A DNA stretch of 64,000 nt from the NCBI GenBank assembly GCA_037501455.1, contig CM074859.1:22325001-22389000 (forward strand), in the 5' to 3' direction. Position 1 is the first letter of the stretch. Every line of letters begins with the position of its first letter. The notes under the pieces are model-generated. The model was not told the origin of the DNA. It saw only the letters and a list, made by a program, of their open reading frames with translations, and made no database searches. This document shows, one piece after another, positions 1 to 9,617 of the stretch. This DNA comes from Lantana camara. Its lineage: Eukaryota > Streptophyta > Magnoliopsida > Lamiales > Verbenaceae. The position numbers were made by a program, and so were the translations under genes.

Positions 1-1
1 T

Positions 2-481
2 GACTTGCAAGGCAAAGTACAGGGCTTGGAAGCGAGGGTATCCTGGGAGGCGGTGAAGAAGTTCGTGCGCTCCAAAGCCTTTGTGTTCGCGGCCAACATC
101 CAGTGCTTTGACAATGCTCGACGCTTCTTCCATAAAGCGATTGGGCAAATGGTGAGGTTGGGACTGGCCCCGGAAAGCGCTCGATCCGACGCTCGCCTGC
201 GCATGGATCTTGATGAGAATTGCGAGCCAATGGTCCAGGAGGAGGATCCCACGGATAATCTGGCGGAGCCTGAGTATCAGGAGTTGGTGGAAACACTCCA
301 AAGGGAGTTTATTGCTGCCAACAGGGTAGATCCCGAGCCTCTCCTGATAGAAGATGAGGGCATTGTCATGGACGTAGCGGATGCTGAGGAGCCTGGTGAG
401 GCCCAAACTTCTGACGCTAATGTGTTGGCCCCGGTTCCCCTTGCGACTGCTCCTCCCGAGCCTAACGCTCCGGCCCAGTGA
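2..481 (+). CDS. antisense ORF of a Tat-type retrotransposon (partial, 5' end outside window)
   Basis: The frame is open from the left edge to a TGA at 479-481, giving at least 159 residues, so this is the C-terminal part of a longer protein. It runs opposite to the gag-pol of the surrounding element and sits downstream of its integrase, the position where Grande/Retand-type Tat elements carry an antisense ORF. The first 60 residues are basic and aromatic; the last 80 are rich in Glu, Asp, Pro and Ala and look disordered. No enzymatic motif is visible. The function of such antisense ORFs is not established, and I do not propose one. An alternative is a captured host gene fragment, but position and orientation favour the retroelement ORF. 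Confidence 0.6.
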   Translation, partial: DLQGKVQGLEARVSWEAVKKFVRSKAFVFAANIQCFDNARRFFHKAIGQMVRLGLAPESARSDARLRMDLDENCEPMVQEEDPTDNLAEPEYQELVETLQREFIAANRVDPEPLLIEDEGIVMDVADAEEPGEAQTSDANVLAPVPLATAPPEPNAPAQ

Positions 482-1522
482 AACTCTTCACACTGATCCC
501 TTTCCTTGTTGATTTAAATCCCTTGTCATAATTATGAACAATTTATGCTTGTACTTAATCTTCCCGTTATTCCCTTAATATTTTGAGTTTCTTTTCATAC
601 TTTAGCACTCTTTCTCTACTGCTTTGATGTCTGAATGCTTTTTCCTTTACTCTTGGATGGTGAATGATGTTAATTTGTTGAGCTTTGCCACTTTTACATT
701 GCCTCTCTCATTTGGGCGTTTGCGATGAGCGTGTTTTTGTACGAGGGCGCTTCTTGTGAGGGTGCCCTGGCATTCATCACAATGCGCCATTAGTTCAAGA
801 ATTGGCAGCGTCCGTCGATCCGAGGGGCGTAAATACGGGCGCGAGGGTGTTTCCCATGGATGTCCCCGGGCCGTATTCGCAATTAGGCTCGAATTTGAAC
901 TTAGGAAATCTTTAGGGATTTGCCTAAGTATTGGCCCAATAATGCGCACCCTCGTTCCGGACGCCCCAATGAGTCATACGCACTTTAGAAATCAACAGTA
1001 GGATTTGCTAAGTGTGAGAAAGAATAGAGCGTAACCATAGGGTTAGCGTTATTCCGAGGAGCACATGAAGGGACTGAGTTAAAATCCATTATTTTATGAG
1101 TGTATTTTTACTCAATAAGTTGAGGGTCATTCGGGTTTTCGCGAGCGCGGGCTGGAGTGGTTAGCACTCAGCTGGCTATAACTGGGCATTACGCTCCCCG
1201 TTGTCTGACACGCTCATTTTTAGGACTTTATATTACCAACCGTTCAAACTGTTATAGGTGGATGGTTATCAACACCTGGACAATGTAGCTTTGAAACGAT
1301 TGATGTATCGCGTAAACCGTTCGACGTAGAGGATGCTCGACACGGAGTAGGCCTCTCGTCGCTCGGATCATTTGATCAAAATAACAAAGCAAGCAAATAA
1401 TAAAAACAAAGAGTTAAATACTTACTGTTATATAAATGCATTTTTGGAAATGATTACAACACGCTTTCCGTCAAAGGAAAACCCTTCACGCCACAAACGG
1501 GCCATTACAAAGAAACTGATGT
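482..1522. other. spacer between antisense ORF and integrase end of E1
   Basis: About 1 kb of non-coding retroelement sequence between two convergent ORFs. The short frames here lack recognisable domains. Nothing else was identified. Confidence 0.5.
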
Positions 1523-3982
1523 CTACACGTAGAACCTTCTGAGGTTACATGGATTCCATGGCCTAGGGAGTCGCTCGCCTTGCAAAGTTTCCAATAGGTA
1601 GGTGTTGTTTGCTCGTACCTGGATGACTTTGAAGGGGCCCTCCCAATTAGGGTCCAACTTACCTACGTGTTTGGAGACTTCAACTTTTTTCAGGACCAAG
1701 TCCCCTAGCTGGAAAGTCCTTTCCTTAACACGTTTATTGTACTGACGAGCAATGGTTGCCTTATACTTGTGAATACGCGCCCAAGCAGCATTCCTCTTCT
1801 CATCCAGCAAATCTAATTTGAGCGCCCGATTGGCCTCATTGGCGGTAGGCTCGAAATAGGTAACGCGGGCGGATTCTTGAGCAATTTCCGCAGGTATCAT
1901 GGCCTCGGAGCCGTACACGAGGGAATAAGGGGTTTCCCCCGTTGCCGCTCGCGGAGTAGTACGGTATGCCCACAGAGCTCCCTGAAGTTCTTCAGCCCAT
2001 TCTCCCTTCTTACTCTCGAGCATCGTTTTCAGATGCTGGAGTATGGTTCGGTTGGTCACTTCAGCTTGACCATTAGCTTGAGGGTGACCCACGGAAGTAA
2101 ATCGTTGTTCGATCCCTAGTTCATAACACCAATCCCGTGTGTCAGCAGCGATAAACTGGGAACCGTTATCCGAGATGAGCACCCTCGGGATGCCGTATCT
2201 GCAGATGATATTTTTCCAAATGAAGTCCCTCACAACCTTGAACGTTATCTTAGCGACCGCTTCTGCCTCAGCCCACTTGGTGAAATAATCCACAGCAAGT
2301 ATTACGAACTTCTTTTGCCCGACCGCCATTGGGAGAGGTCCCACGATATCAATGCCCCATTGATCGAAAGGCCAGGAAACATCAATAGGAATCATTTGAG
2401 CTGCCGGCAACTGAGGAGTGTTGGAATGGAACTGGCACTTGGGACATTTCTTGGAATATTTAATGGCATCTTGCAATACCGAGGGCCAATAGAACCCACT
2501 CCTTAAGATTTTCTTTGCCAAGATTCGTCCGCCTGAGTGGTTCCCGCAACTTCCACTGTGTACATGCTCTAAAACTTCTTTAGCCTGCGAGGGTCTCAAA
2601 CATCTCAACGGTGGGCCCAGGAAGGATCGCTTGAATAATCGACCCTCGGAGTCCAATGAGAAACGAGGGGCCTTGCTCTTGATTTTCCGAGCCTCAACTT
2701 TGTCGCTCGGGCAGGTTCCGTCCTGGAGGAATTTGACGATTTCATCAAGCCAACAAGGCTCGGAGGGGTCAATCATGTGCACTTCTTTCGAAGGTTCGCC
2801 TTTACTTATCAGTGGCTCCTCCGTTCTCAGAAATGTAACAACGCGTTCGTTGTGGCCGTCCATGGCGGACGCAAATTTCGAAAGAGCGTCAGCATGCTCG
2901 TTTTCGGCCCTTGGAACTTGCAAAAGATGGAATTCCTTGAACTTGGCTATCTCCTCCTTGGCGCTCGATAGGTACTGTGCCATGGTGGCTTCTCGAGTCT
3001 CATAACTACCATCAATTTGACTTGCGATCAACTGCGAATCAACGTACGCTGTGACACGAGTAGCCCCATTTTGGAGCGCAATCCTGAGCCCTTGGATGAG
3101 GGCCTCATACTCGGCTTCGTTGTTGGTAACTTGAAACGCCAGCTTGATTGCGTAGTCAACTTCTGCCCCGAGGGGATCCCTGAGGGTCACCCCGGCTCCT
3201 CCCCCCTGAGAGGTCGAGGAGCCATCCGTATGCAAAAGCCATAAACCCTCATCCGCCGATGGCACAGTCTCCAGATTGAAACGTTCAACCAACAAATCGG
3301 CCACTGCCTGAGCCTGTATGGCTGTACGGGGCTCGAAGGAGATATCAAACTGACTAAGCTCAATCGCCCATTTAATTAACCTTCCCGAAACATCCGGCTT
3401 AGATAGCACTTGTTTGAGTGGTTGATCTGTGAGCACTGTGATGGAGTGAGCCTGAAAATATGGCCTCAGCCTTCGGGATGCGTTAACGAGCGCAAAGGCA
3501 AATTTCTCAATTTCCATGTACCTTTTCTCTGCTCCCTGTAGAGTCTTGCTCAGGTAGTACACCGGCATATGCTTACGCTCGCGGATTGCTACGAGGACAG
3601 CGCTCGTGGCTTCCAAAGAAACTGATAGATAGATAAACAAATTCTCCCCCGGGATTGGCTTGATCAACAAAGGCGCGCTCGACAGGTATTGTTTCATGTT
3701 CTGCAAGGCCTTTTCGCAATCCTCGTTCCAGGTAAAGTTGCGAGCGTTGCGCAAAATTTTGAAGAAGGGTAGATTCCGGTCCGCTGAACGGGAGATGAAC
3801 CTATTTAGTGAAATGATCTTTCCCACGGGCACCTGGACCTCTCTCAGATTGCGAGGGGAGGGTATGTCCAGGATTGCTCTAATCTTCTCGGGGTTTGCCT
3901 CTATGCCACGTTGACTGACCATGTATCCCAGGAATTTACCGCCTCGAACGCCAAAGGTGCATTTTGATGGGTTCAACTTCAT
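1523..3982 (-). CDS. pol: E1 pol C-terminal part: RT thumb, RNase H, archaeal-type RNase H, integrase
   Basis: The 819-residue frame continues the upstream polyprotein in the same phase after the TAG at 4010-4012, so its first Met is not a real start. In order: the end of reverse transcriptase (KCTFGVRGGKFLGYMVS, residues 7-23); a degenerate first RNase H (about 110-210, YYLSKTLQGAEKRYMEIEK); a second RNase H of archaeal type (about 245-375) with HTDGSS, NNEAEYEAL, YVDSQL and HADALSKFAS; an HHCC zinc domain (about 470-520); and the integrase core with DIVGPLP, ISDNGSQF and HPQANGQAEVTNRT supplying D, D and E. The first RNase H has lost the usual acidic residue near its start, as is common in dual-RNase H elements. 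The integrase C-terminus ends in an ordinary stop with no chromodomain, as expected for Tat. Confidence 0.9.
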   Translation of the reverse strand: MKLNPSKCTFGVRGGKFLGYMVSQRGIEANPEKIRAILDIPSPRNLREVQVPVGKIISLNRFISRSADRNLPFFKILRNARNFTWNEDCEKALQNMKQYLSSAPLLIKPIPGENLFIYLSVSLEATSAVLVAIRERKHMPVYYLSKTLQGAEKRYMEIEKFAFALVNASRRLRPYFQAHSITVLTDQPLKQVLSKPDVSGRLIKWAIELSQFDISFEPRTAIQAQAVADLLVERFNLETVPSADEGLWLLHTDGSSTSQGGGAGVTLRDPLGAEVDYAIKLAFQVTNNEAEYEALIQGLRIALQNGATRVTAYVDSQLIASQIDGSYETREATMAQYLSSAKEEIAKFKEFHLLQVPRAENEHADALSKFASAMDGHNERVVTFLRTEEPLISKGEPSKEVHMIDPSEPCWLDEIVKFLQDGTCPSDKVEARKIKSKAPRFSLDSEGRLFKRSFLGPPLRCLRPSQAKEVLEHVHSGSCGNHSGGRILAKKILRSGFYWPSVLQDAIKYSKKCPKCQFHSNTPQLPAAQMIPIDVSWPFDQWGIDIVGPLPMAVGQKKFVILAVDYFTKWAEAEAVAKITFKVVRDFIWKNIICRYGIPRVLISDNGSQFIAADTRDWCYELGIEQRFTSVGHPQANGQAEVTNRTILQHLKTMLESKKGEWAEELQGALWAYRTTPRAATGETPYSLVYGSEAMIPAEIAQESARVTYFEPTANEANRALKLDLLDEKRNAAWARIHKYKATIARQYNKRVKERTFQLGDLVLKKVEVSKHVGKLDPNWEGPFKVIQVRANNTYLLETLQGERLPRPWNPCNLRRFYV

Positions 3983-4009
3983 TCCGTAGCGACGAAGGAT
4001 GTCGAAAGT

Positions 4010-6367
4010 CTACTTGAGATCCTCAAGATGGGAGCGTTGGCGCTCACTCTTGACTATCATGTCGTCTACATATACCTCCATAGATTTTCCAATTTCACGC
4101 TCGAACATTCTATTGACGAGGCGCTGATAAGTCGCTCCCGCGTTTTTGAGTCCGAAGGGCATAACCTTAAAGCAATAAACCCCCATATGAACCACGAATG
4201 CGGTTTTAGGACGATCCTCAAGAGCCATAAATATTTGATAATATCCCTGGAAAGCGTCCATCATGCTCATAAGTTCACACCCAGCGGTCGAATCCACCAA
4301 CTGATCAATTCTAGGTAATGGGTATGGATCTTTGGGACATGCCTTGTTGAGGTCTGTGAAGTCATTACACATGCGCCACTTGTTGGCGCTTTTCGGAACG
4401 AGCACCACATTACAGAGCCACTCGGGATATTGGATTTCTTCTATATACTGAGCGTCGAGCAACTTATTGACTTCTTCTTCTATGACTTGCTTCCGGAACC
4501 CATGAGCATCTCTCTTCTTTTGCTTTACCGGTTTGAAGGCCGGATCCACGTTCAGCCGGTGGACAATAACGCTCGGGTCAATGCCGGTGAGGTCGGAAGC
4601 CCTCCAGGCAAAGACATCAATATTATCTCGCAAGAAATCAATCATCATAATCTGGGAAGGGCCGTCGAGGCTGGAACCTATCTGCGTGGTCTTGTCAGGA
4701 TTCCCGGGTTCCAATTCGATGGTCAAGAAGTTTTCTGTGGGCTCCACCCTTATTTCAGGCCTCGGCAATTTGAGCGTCCTTTTCTTTCCTGTGACCCTTT
4801 CGTTGGTAGCTCCCGAGGGTACCTGACCCTCGTCTTCCTCGGAAGACACCCCAACCTCGCCGGGGGGTGGGTTGCCATCACCCTCGGATTTATCCGTGGC
4901 CTTCTTCTTATTCTTCTTCTTATAGAGTTTGGCCCTCTTGCGCTCGGGGCCATCTTCATCCAGCTTGGGGAAGTCAACAGGCTTTTTGGTGGAGCCCGCC
5001 TGGGTGGGTTGTTTTGGCTTATGGCTTCGAAGGGAAAGTACGTAACATTCCCAAGCTTCTTTTACATTGTACAGTACCTCACCGGTTCCCTCGGGAGTGG
5101 GAAATTTGAGCTTTTGATGATAGGTGGAAATTATCGCCTTGAAGTCGACGAGGGCTGGTCGCCCAATGATGATGTTGTATGGTAGGTCCACTTCGACTAC
5201 CACGTAAAGAACATTCAAAGTCTTTCGCTGTGGGGCGCGACCGAAAGAGGTGGCCAAGCGAATCTGTCCGCGAGGGACGATCTCGGAACCTCCAAACCCT
5301 ACGAGGGCAGTTCTGAGAGGTTCGAGGGGGATGTTTGTTATGTTCATTTTTTGAAACGTGGAATAAGGCAAAACATTCACGGAGCTTCCACTATCAATTA
5401 GGACCCTCTTTACAACATGGTTGTGAACATCTAAGCTAACCACCATGGGGCAGTCAGAGGTTTCACCGACCCCATGGGGCGTTACAATGTGCTCTAAGTC
5501 CTTTTCTGTGAAACCTACGCTTTCATCCCCACCCGAGCGCGATGATTTATCAACAGAGAATACTGGCCTTGACCGAGAAGATTTCTGGTCATAACTCCGG
5601 ATGTAGCGGCGCCGGGAGGCGTTAGAGTCACCCCCCGAGGGTCCGCCAGCAATCATGTGAGTAACCGCGAAAGGCTGGTTCTCCACATCAGATGACTTCC
5701 CTTTTCCACGGTCACTGGGCTCGGAGTGATGGTGTCGGGGACTTCGTGAGCGTGAACGACTCCTCCCCCTGGCGCGTGCTCGCTCTGCACAATGCTCATC
5801 GTAACGTTCCAACACTTTAACGAACTCTTTAAGATGCCCTCCGGCGATCAGCCTCTGAATTTCACTCTCAAGCTGCCGGCACTCGTTGGTATCGTGCCCT
5901 TTCTGCTTGTGAAAAGCGCAATATTGTCCCGAGCGTTTCTGGGCCTCGGTTTCCCTTAGTTTCGACGGCCTTTTGAACAGCTTTTTGTCCGCCATAGCAT
6001 ACACCTCAGCTATAGGGCGGTTGAGAGGGACTCGCTCGAATTTTCGAGGGGGAGAGGCGTTCCTCTGAGAAGGAATGGGGCTGCGGCGATGGCCCCGGCT
6101 TGAATCTCCCCTGTCCTCATAGGCTTTACTGGGACGATGGGCGTTCGCCATCTTCTGATCCCTCGCAAGATACATATCTTCGAGGGTGAAATACGAGTCA
6201 GCGATGTCCCTTATCTCCATCAACGAGCGGGGCTTTTTCTTGGCCACTTCCTCCACAAATTCTTTGCTGACGTAGTGCTTCATGTTTATAGCTCCGAAAA
6301 GAACATGCCTCAAGAAATCCATCGAGGGCTTCTCTACTAGCAAGATCTCCTTGTTAAACCTTCCCAT
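4010..6367 (-). CDS. gag-pol: E1 gag C-terminus, protease and reverse transcriptase
   Basis: This 785-residue frame is in phase with gag upstream (TAG at 6395-6397) and pol downstream (TAG at 4010-4012). The start of the frame is still the gag core. A zinc-knuckle-like CAFHKQKGHDTNEC motif lies near residue 150, followed by a basic RS-rich linker (RARGRSRSRSRSPRHH). The aspartic protease has VLIDSGSSVNVLP near residue 330. Reverse transcriptase follows with WRMCNDFTDLNKACPKD, MMDAFQGYYQI, VMPFGLKNAGATYQRL and the catalytic MEVYVDDMIVKS just before the terminal stop. Catalytic residues of protease and RT are present, so decay is limited to stops and one indel. Confidence 0.9.
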   Translation of the reverse strand: MGRFNKEILLVEKPSMDFLRHVLFGAINMKHYVSKEFVEEVAKKKPRSLMEIRDIADSYFTLEDMYLARDQKMANAHRPSKAYEDRGDSSRGHRRSPIPSQRNASPPRKFERVPLNRPIAEVYAMADKKLFKRPSKLRETEAQKRSGQYCAFHKQKGHDTNECRQLESEIQRLIAGGHLKEFVKVLERYDEHCAERARARGRSRSRSRSPRHHHSEPSDRGKGKSSDVENQPFAVTHMIAGGPSGGDSNASRRRYIRSYDQKSSRSRPVFSVDKSSRSGGDESVGFTEKDLEHIVTPHGVGETSDCPMVVSLDVHNHVVKRVLIDSGSSVNVLPYSTFQKMNITNIPLEPLRTALVGFGGSEIVPRGQIRLATSFGRAPQRKTLNVLYVVVEVDLPYNIIIGRPALVDFKAIISTYHQKLKFPTPEGTGEVLYNVKEAWECYVLSLRSHKPKQPTQAGSTKKPVDFPKLDEDGPERKRAKLYKKKNKKKATDKSEGDGNPPPGEVGVSSEEDEGQVPSGATNERVTGKKRTLKLPRPEIRVEPTENFLTIELEPGNPDKTTQIGSSLDGPSQIMMIDFLRDNIDVFAWRASDLTGIDPSVIVHRLNVDPAFKPVKQKKRDAHGFRKQVIEEEVNKLLDAQYIEEIQYPEWLCNVVLVPKSANKWRMCNDFTDLNKACPKDPYPLPRIDQLVDSTAGCELMSMMDAFQGYYQIFMALEDRPKTAFVVHMGVYCFKVMPFGLKNAGATYQRLVNRMFEREIGKSMEVYVDDMIVKSERQRSHLEDLK

Positions 6368-6394
6368 GAAAGACCGAAGGGTCTCATTCGGGCC

Positions 6395-7078
6395 CTAGAC
6401 CAAGCTGTACAGGGCTGTTGCGGCTGGAGTCGGTGCTTTTAGGGAGTTGAAGTGGCTGATGAAGGCATCTGTTAAGTCATAATATCCCCGAATCGAGCGC
6501 GGGGGGAGTTTTTTGTACCAATCTTGGGCCATTCCAGTGAGGGAGGTGACGAACACCTTGGCCCAATAGTTGTTGGGGTGATCATATAAATGCATCAAAT
6601 GTACAAAATGATCCAGGTGCTCGGCTGGATCAGTGGTTCCATCGTACCTATTGACAGACGAGGGGATTTTGCCCTTCCCTGCGCGAGTCATCAGCACCTC
6701 CTCAATGAGGGGTGAATCGCCCGTCATGATTCGGTAATCTCTGTCCTCGGGATCTTCATAGCTGGCCTCTCTCCTTCGGCGGGAAATTGGGCTGCGTGAT
6801 CGGCGAGCGTCTCTGGCCTTGGACCTCTCATCCCCATCACGGGGGACTTGAGACCTTGCTCGAGAGAGCTGCTCTACCACATTCTGGAGCCCTCTGATTT
6901 GGTCTTGGACGGCAGCCAGCTGAGGGTCACCAACATTTCTGCGGTTTGCCCTCCCTGTGGCCCTTGATTGGACCTCTTCATTGTCTCCGGCCGCCTCATT
7001 TCGAGGGGCCCTTTCTTCTCCTACAGCTGGTTGTTCTTGTTGGACCCTCGGTGGGGCTTCATTTCCTTGATTCGGTGG
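6395..7078 (-). CDS. gag: E1 gag central region
   Basis: The frame is open from the C-run at 7080-7086 down to the TAG at 6395-6397. It carries an RS/RR-rich segment (ARRSRSPISRRRREAS) and the retrotransposon gag core with YDGTTDPAEHLDHFVH and LTGMAQDWYKKLPP. The stretch 6881-7078 has no Met but reads as an uninterrupted Pro/Gln/Glu-rich gag segment joined to the domain, which shows that the upstream frame at 7087-7653 was once fused to it. The TAG falls inside the gag domain, so capsid is truncated unless the stop is read through. Confidence 0.82.
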   Translation of the reverse strand, partial: PPNQGNEAPPRVQQEQPAVGEERAPRNEAAGDNEEVQSRATGRANRRNVGDPQLAAVQDQIRGLQNVVEQLSRARSQVPRDGDERSKARDARRSRSPISRRRREASYEDPEDRDYRIMTGDSPLIEEVLMTRAGKGKIPSSVNRYDGTTDPAEHLDHFVHLMHLYDHPNNYWAKVFVTSLTGMAQDWYKKLPPRSIRGYYDLTDAFISHFNSLKAPTPAATALYSLV

Positions 7079-7653
7079 TGGGGGGGTTGCTGTGCCCTTA
7101 GCGCATTTTGGGCCATCGTCAAAGGATGCGCCGGGAGCCCGCCAAGTGGCGGGGCCAGACGAGCGCCAGCCTGCGAGGGGAAATATGCGGCCATGAAATG
7201 CTCCCAGGCATTCTGAACGGCCTGGCTCTCACACTGCGCATACAACGCCTGAAGTTGCTGGGTTGTAACTTGGGGCATCTCCACCCCTTGTATCTCTCTT
7301 GGTAACGACATGGGGAGATTCAGAGTCCCCACCTGATAAGGCTGGATCGCCGGCATCATCCCAGGCTGCAGAAATGGGTACCCCGGAGGGGGCATGGCCA
7401 TGGGATACACCCCTGAGTAAGGGTAGGAAGCGTGGGCAGTGGGAGCCACTGGTGGAGCAACGGCACTGGGCCCTCCGTCAGTGTTCCCACCTAGTGGGAG
7501 AGTTGCCCTTACCGGCTCTGTGTTCTCGTCCCCGTTTCCGGCCGCTGGGGGGTTTGCTCCTCCGGCGGGGATGTTACCTTCTGTGTTCTCCTCGTTAACG
7601 GGGGGAAGAGCGCCCTTCTCTCCAACTATTCCAGATCTCGTCGCAGTTACCAT
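7021..7653 (-). CDS. gag: E1 gag N-terminal region, frameshifted
   Basis: The ATG at 7651-7653 lies 77 bp after the primer-binding site and is the natural gag start. The product is 210 residues, low in complexity and rich in Pro, Ala, Gly and Gln (for example YPYSGVYPMAMPPPGYPF). After residue about 190 the frame runs off into an unrelated tail because the seven-base C-run (minus strand, 7080-7086) is one base out of phase with the remaining gag. Only about 7087-7653 is therefore genuine gag in this frame. Confidence 0.75.
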   Translation of the reverse strand: MVTATRSGIVGEKGALPPVNEENTEGNIPAGGANPPAAGNGDENTEPVRATLPLGGNTDGGPSAVAPPVAPTAHASYPYSGVYPMAMPPPGYPFLQPGMMPAIQPYQVGTLNLPMSLPREIQGVEMPQVTTQQLQALYAQCESQAVQNAWEHFMAAYFPSQAGARLAPPLGGLPAHPLTMAQNALRAQQPPHHRIKEMKPHRGSNKNNQL

Positions 7654-7730
7654 GATTAAAGACTTGGGTGTTACTCTTCAACTAGCTTTCGAAGGAAGAA
7701 ACTGGTAATACCAAAGATGGTGGTGATGGT

Positions 7731-7748
7731 TTCCCACAGACGGCGCCA
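7731..7748 (-). other. E1 primer-binding site
   Basis: On the minus strand TGGCGCCGTCTGTGGGAA starts 4 nt after the LTR end. This is a familiar plant Ty3 primer site complementary to a tRNA 3' end ending in GGCGCCA. Which tRNA is used was not determined. Confidence 0.85.
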
Positions 7749-7752
7749 AAAA

Positions 7753-8589
7753 TGATGGTGCAGAAACTTGTAGAGGATTTGAACACCAAACACTTTAGAA
7801 TTTGTAGATAGGAAGGAAGACCATCACAGGCACAAGAGCCTCAGGAACTGGGTTTCCAATGAGCGTGGGTTCTTCCAGCTAGGATAACACCAAGAAATCG
7901 TGCAGTGAGAATGCAGAAAAGGGTGAGATACAGGAAGCTTTGGAGAAGGTGCAGAGGAAAAATGATGCCCAGTTCAGTACGTGGTATTTTTGGTGAAGAA
8001 GATGACTTGGGGGAGAATGTATGGGTTCTCCTATATTTATATATTAGGGATGGGGGTAAATGGGTAAATTGACCATGTGGTCCCAAACCTGTGTTGCCCT
8101 AACACGCGTCAGCCTTTGGTGGGGTGAGAATGACATTCCAGAAAAGGAGACGGCGTGTCAGGTGCACTGTGCACAGTACCTTTGTGTCAGAGGTTGTTGA
8201 CGAGGGTCGCGGGGAAGGAGGGACTACTGTCTCCTTCCGAAGGCTAGGATCCATCGTATGAGAGGTAGAGTCATTCCCGAGCGTGGATGACGCTCGAAAG
8301 ACCCACGGATGGGCTCCCCACAATAGATGACCTTTGAGCGACGAGATCCCGAGCGTCAACATGGGACCCCCATATAGGTGCTTCCCTGTGAAGGGTGACC
8401 CTGAGGGCCGAGACGCGTCGGATCTGACCTTTTACCGAAATAATCGTCCGAGGCTTGACGGTCCATTCTAGCTTGCAAATGAGTGGGCTGGGAAGGCCCA
8501 CGAGCCCTTCGAGGCGAGCGTCTGGGTTTAGTCAGCGGCATGCTGACACGTGGACGGCTCTGATTCGAAAGTGATTTTAGGCCTCATCA
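7753..8589 (-). repeat. E1 5' LTR
   Basis: The 837-bp LTR has TGATG and CATCA ends. It is related in reverse orientation to the solo LTR at 30106-31081: the segment around 7790-7880 is the complement of about 30960-31050. A TATATAAATA box on the minus strand lies near 8033-8043. Upstream of it (8160-8530) the motif CGAGCGT or its complement ACGCTCG recurs. The flanking five bases to the right are ctgtc, so the same five bases are expected left of the unseen 3' LTR. Confidence 0.82.
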
Positions 8590-9617
8590 CTGTCTAAGGA
8601 GGCTGGGTTTTAAGTGGGACCATTGTGACCCCTCCAGTCTTTCCTGGGAATTTGCGTGGAATGGTAATTTTCTGGGAATCGATTTCAATAATCTTCCTGG
8701 TTAATTGCCGAATCAGTAAATATGATTTAAATTATGTGATAATTTATAACATATTTACTTAAATGGGCCATTAAAATTTTAAGCGTGATAATTATTTGCA
8801 AGCATGCTTTTAATTTTAAAATGGCATGATAATATGTGATATTATGCTGCTTTAATTATGCATGATTTATTTAATGTGATTAGATAAATAATGTTTAATA
8901 GAGATTAAATACGATGTATAATTGGATTAATATTTTTTGGCTTAAATTAATAAAGAGTTATTAAAGCCTTAAAATATTATTAGGATTATTTAATAATCCT
9001 AGTGGGAGCATATTAATTATATTAATTATTTCCAAAATCAATAAGACGCCAAAAGTGATTATTTAATAATCAAAGATAATCCATAAATTCTTAAAAATTC
9101 AAGTGGGAGCGAGATGAAAAGAGTTGGATTCTCACGACCTCCATTACCCCGTCTATAGTATAGTGCATATATACTACTCCCTTCGGCGGGTATGTATTCG
9201 CGACATACAAGATTAGACTTTTACGGATAGAATGAAGTACGGGGAAAGTCAACTCGACCACGCCTCCGTGGAGTGTTTGATCTACTCGTACGAATTTCTA
9301 GGTAATGGTATACGCTTGACTAAGTAATGTATTAACCTCCCTTCGGAGCTATGTTACATTTACTTAGAGGCCAAAGGTTAACGTGGTGGATTAACATAGT
9401 TTGGTAAGAGTTACCTAGATGACATGTTAATTAAGATTAATTCTTACTTTTCTAAGGGGTTTTCGACCTCGCTTTCGGGGAGTCAACTGCGGTTAGATAA
9501 GTCACCATTGCGTAAACCAAAAATGCTTAATTGGATTTCATTTATTGGTTGGACGCAAAAGAAGTAAAATACAAGATCATAACTTGCACTATTTTAAAAT
9601 ATTTCAGTTTTAAAACA
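8590..9617 (+). other. E2 non-coding leader
   Basis: This AT-rich sequence leads into gag. No ORF or primer-binding site was found. Two short segments resemble each other around CCTCCCTTCGGAGCT and ACTCCCTTCGGCGGG (9175-9350). The missing primer site supports an interruption at 8589/8590. Confidence 0.5.

Larger units (their letters stand above)
1..8589 (-). mobile_element. E1: Ty3/gypsy Tat (Retand/Ogre-like) retrotransposon, 3' end outside window
   Basis: Read on the minus strand the order is 5' LTR (8589 to 7753), primer-binding site (7748 to 7731), gag from 7653, protease, reverse transcriptase, RNase H, a second archaeal-type RNase H, integrase (ending 1523), a spacer of about 1 kb, and an antisense ORF running off the left edge. 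The dual RNase H and the antisense ORF downstream of integrase are known hallmarks of the Tat lineage. The 3' LTR must lie left of position 1. The coding frame is broken by one single-base frameshift (C-run at 7080-7086) and two in-frame TAG codons (6395-6397, 4010-4012), so this copy is a recent but non-autonomous pseudo-element. The right border is placed where the LTR ends in CATCA, matching the ends of the related solo LTR at 30106-31081. Confidence 0.88.

Noticed and set aside
4430..5185. 251-residue plus-strand frame
   Set aside because: It lies entirely opposite the E1 gag-pol frame, which has clear domains; no motif of its own.
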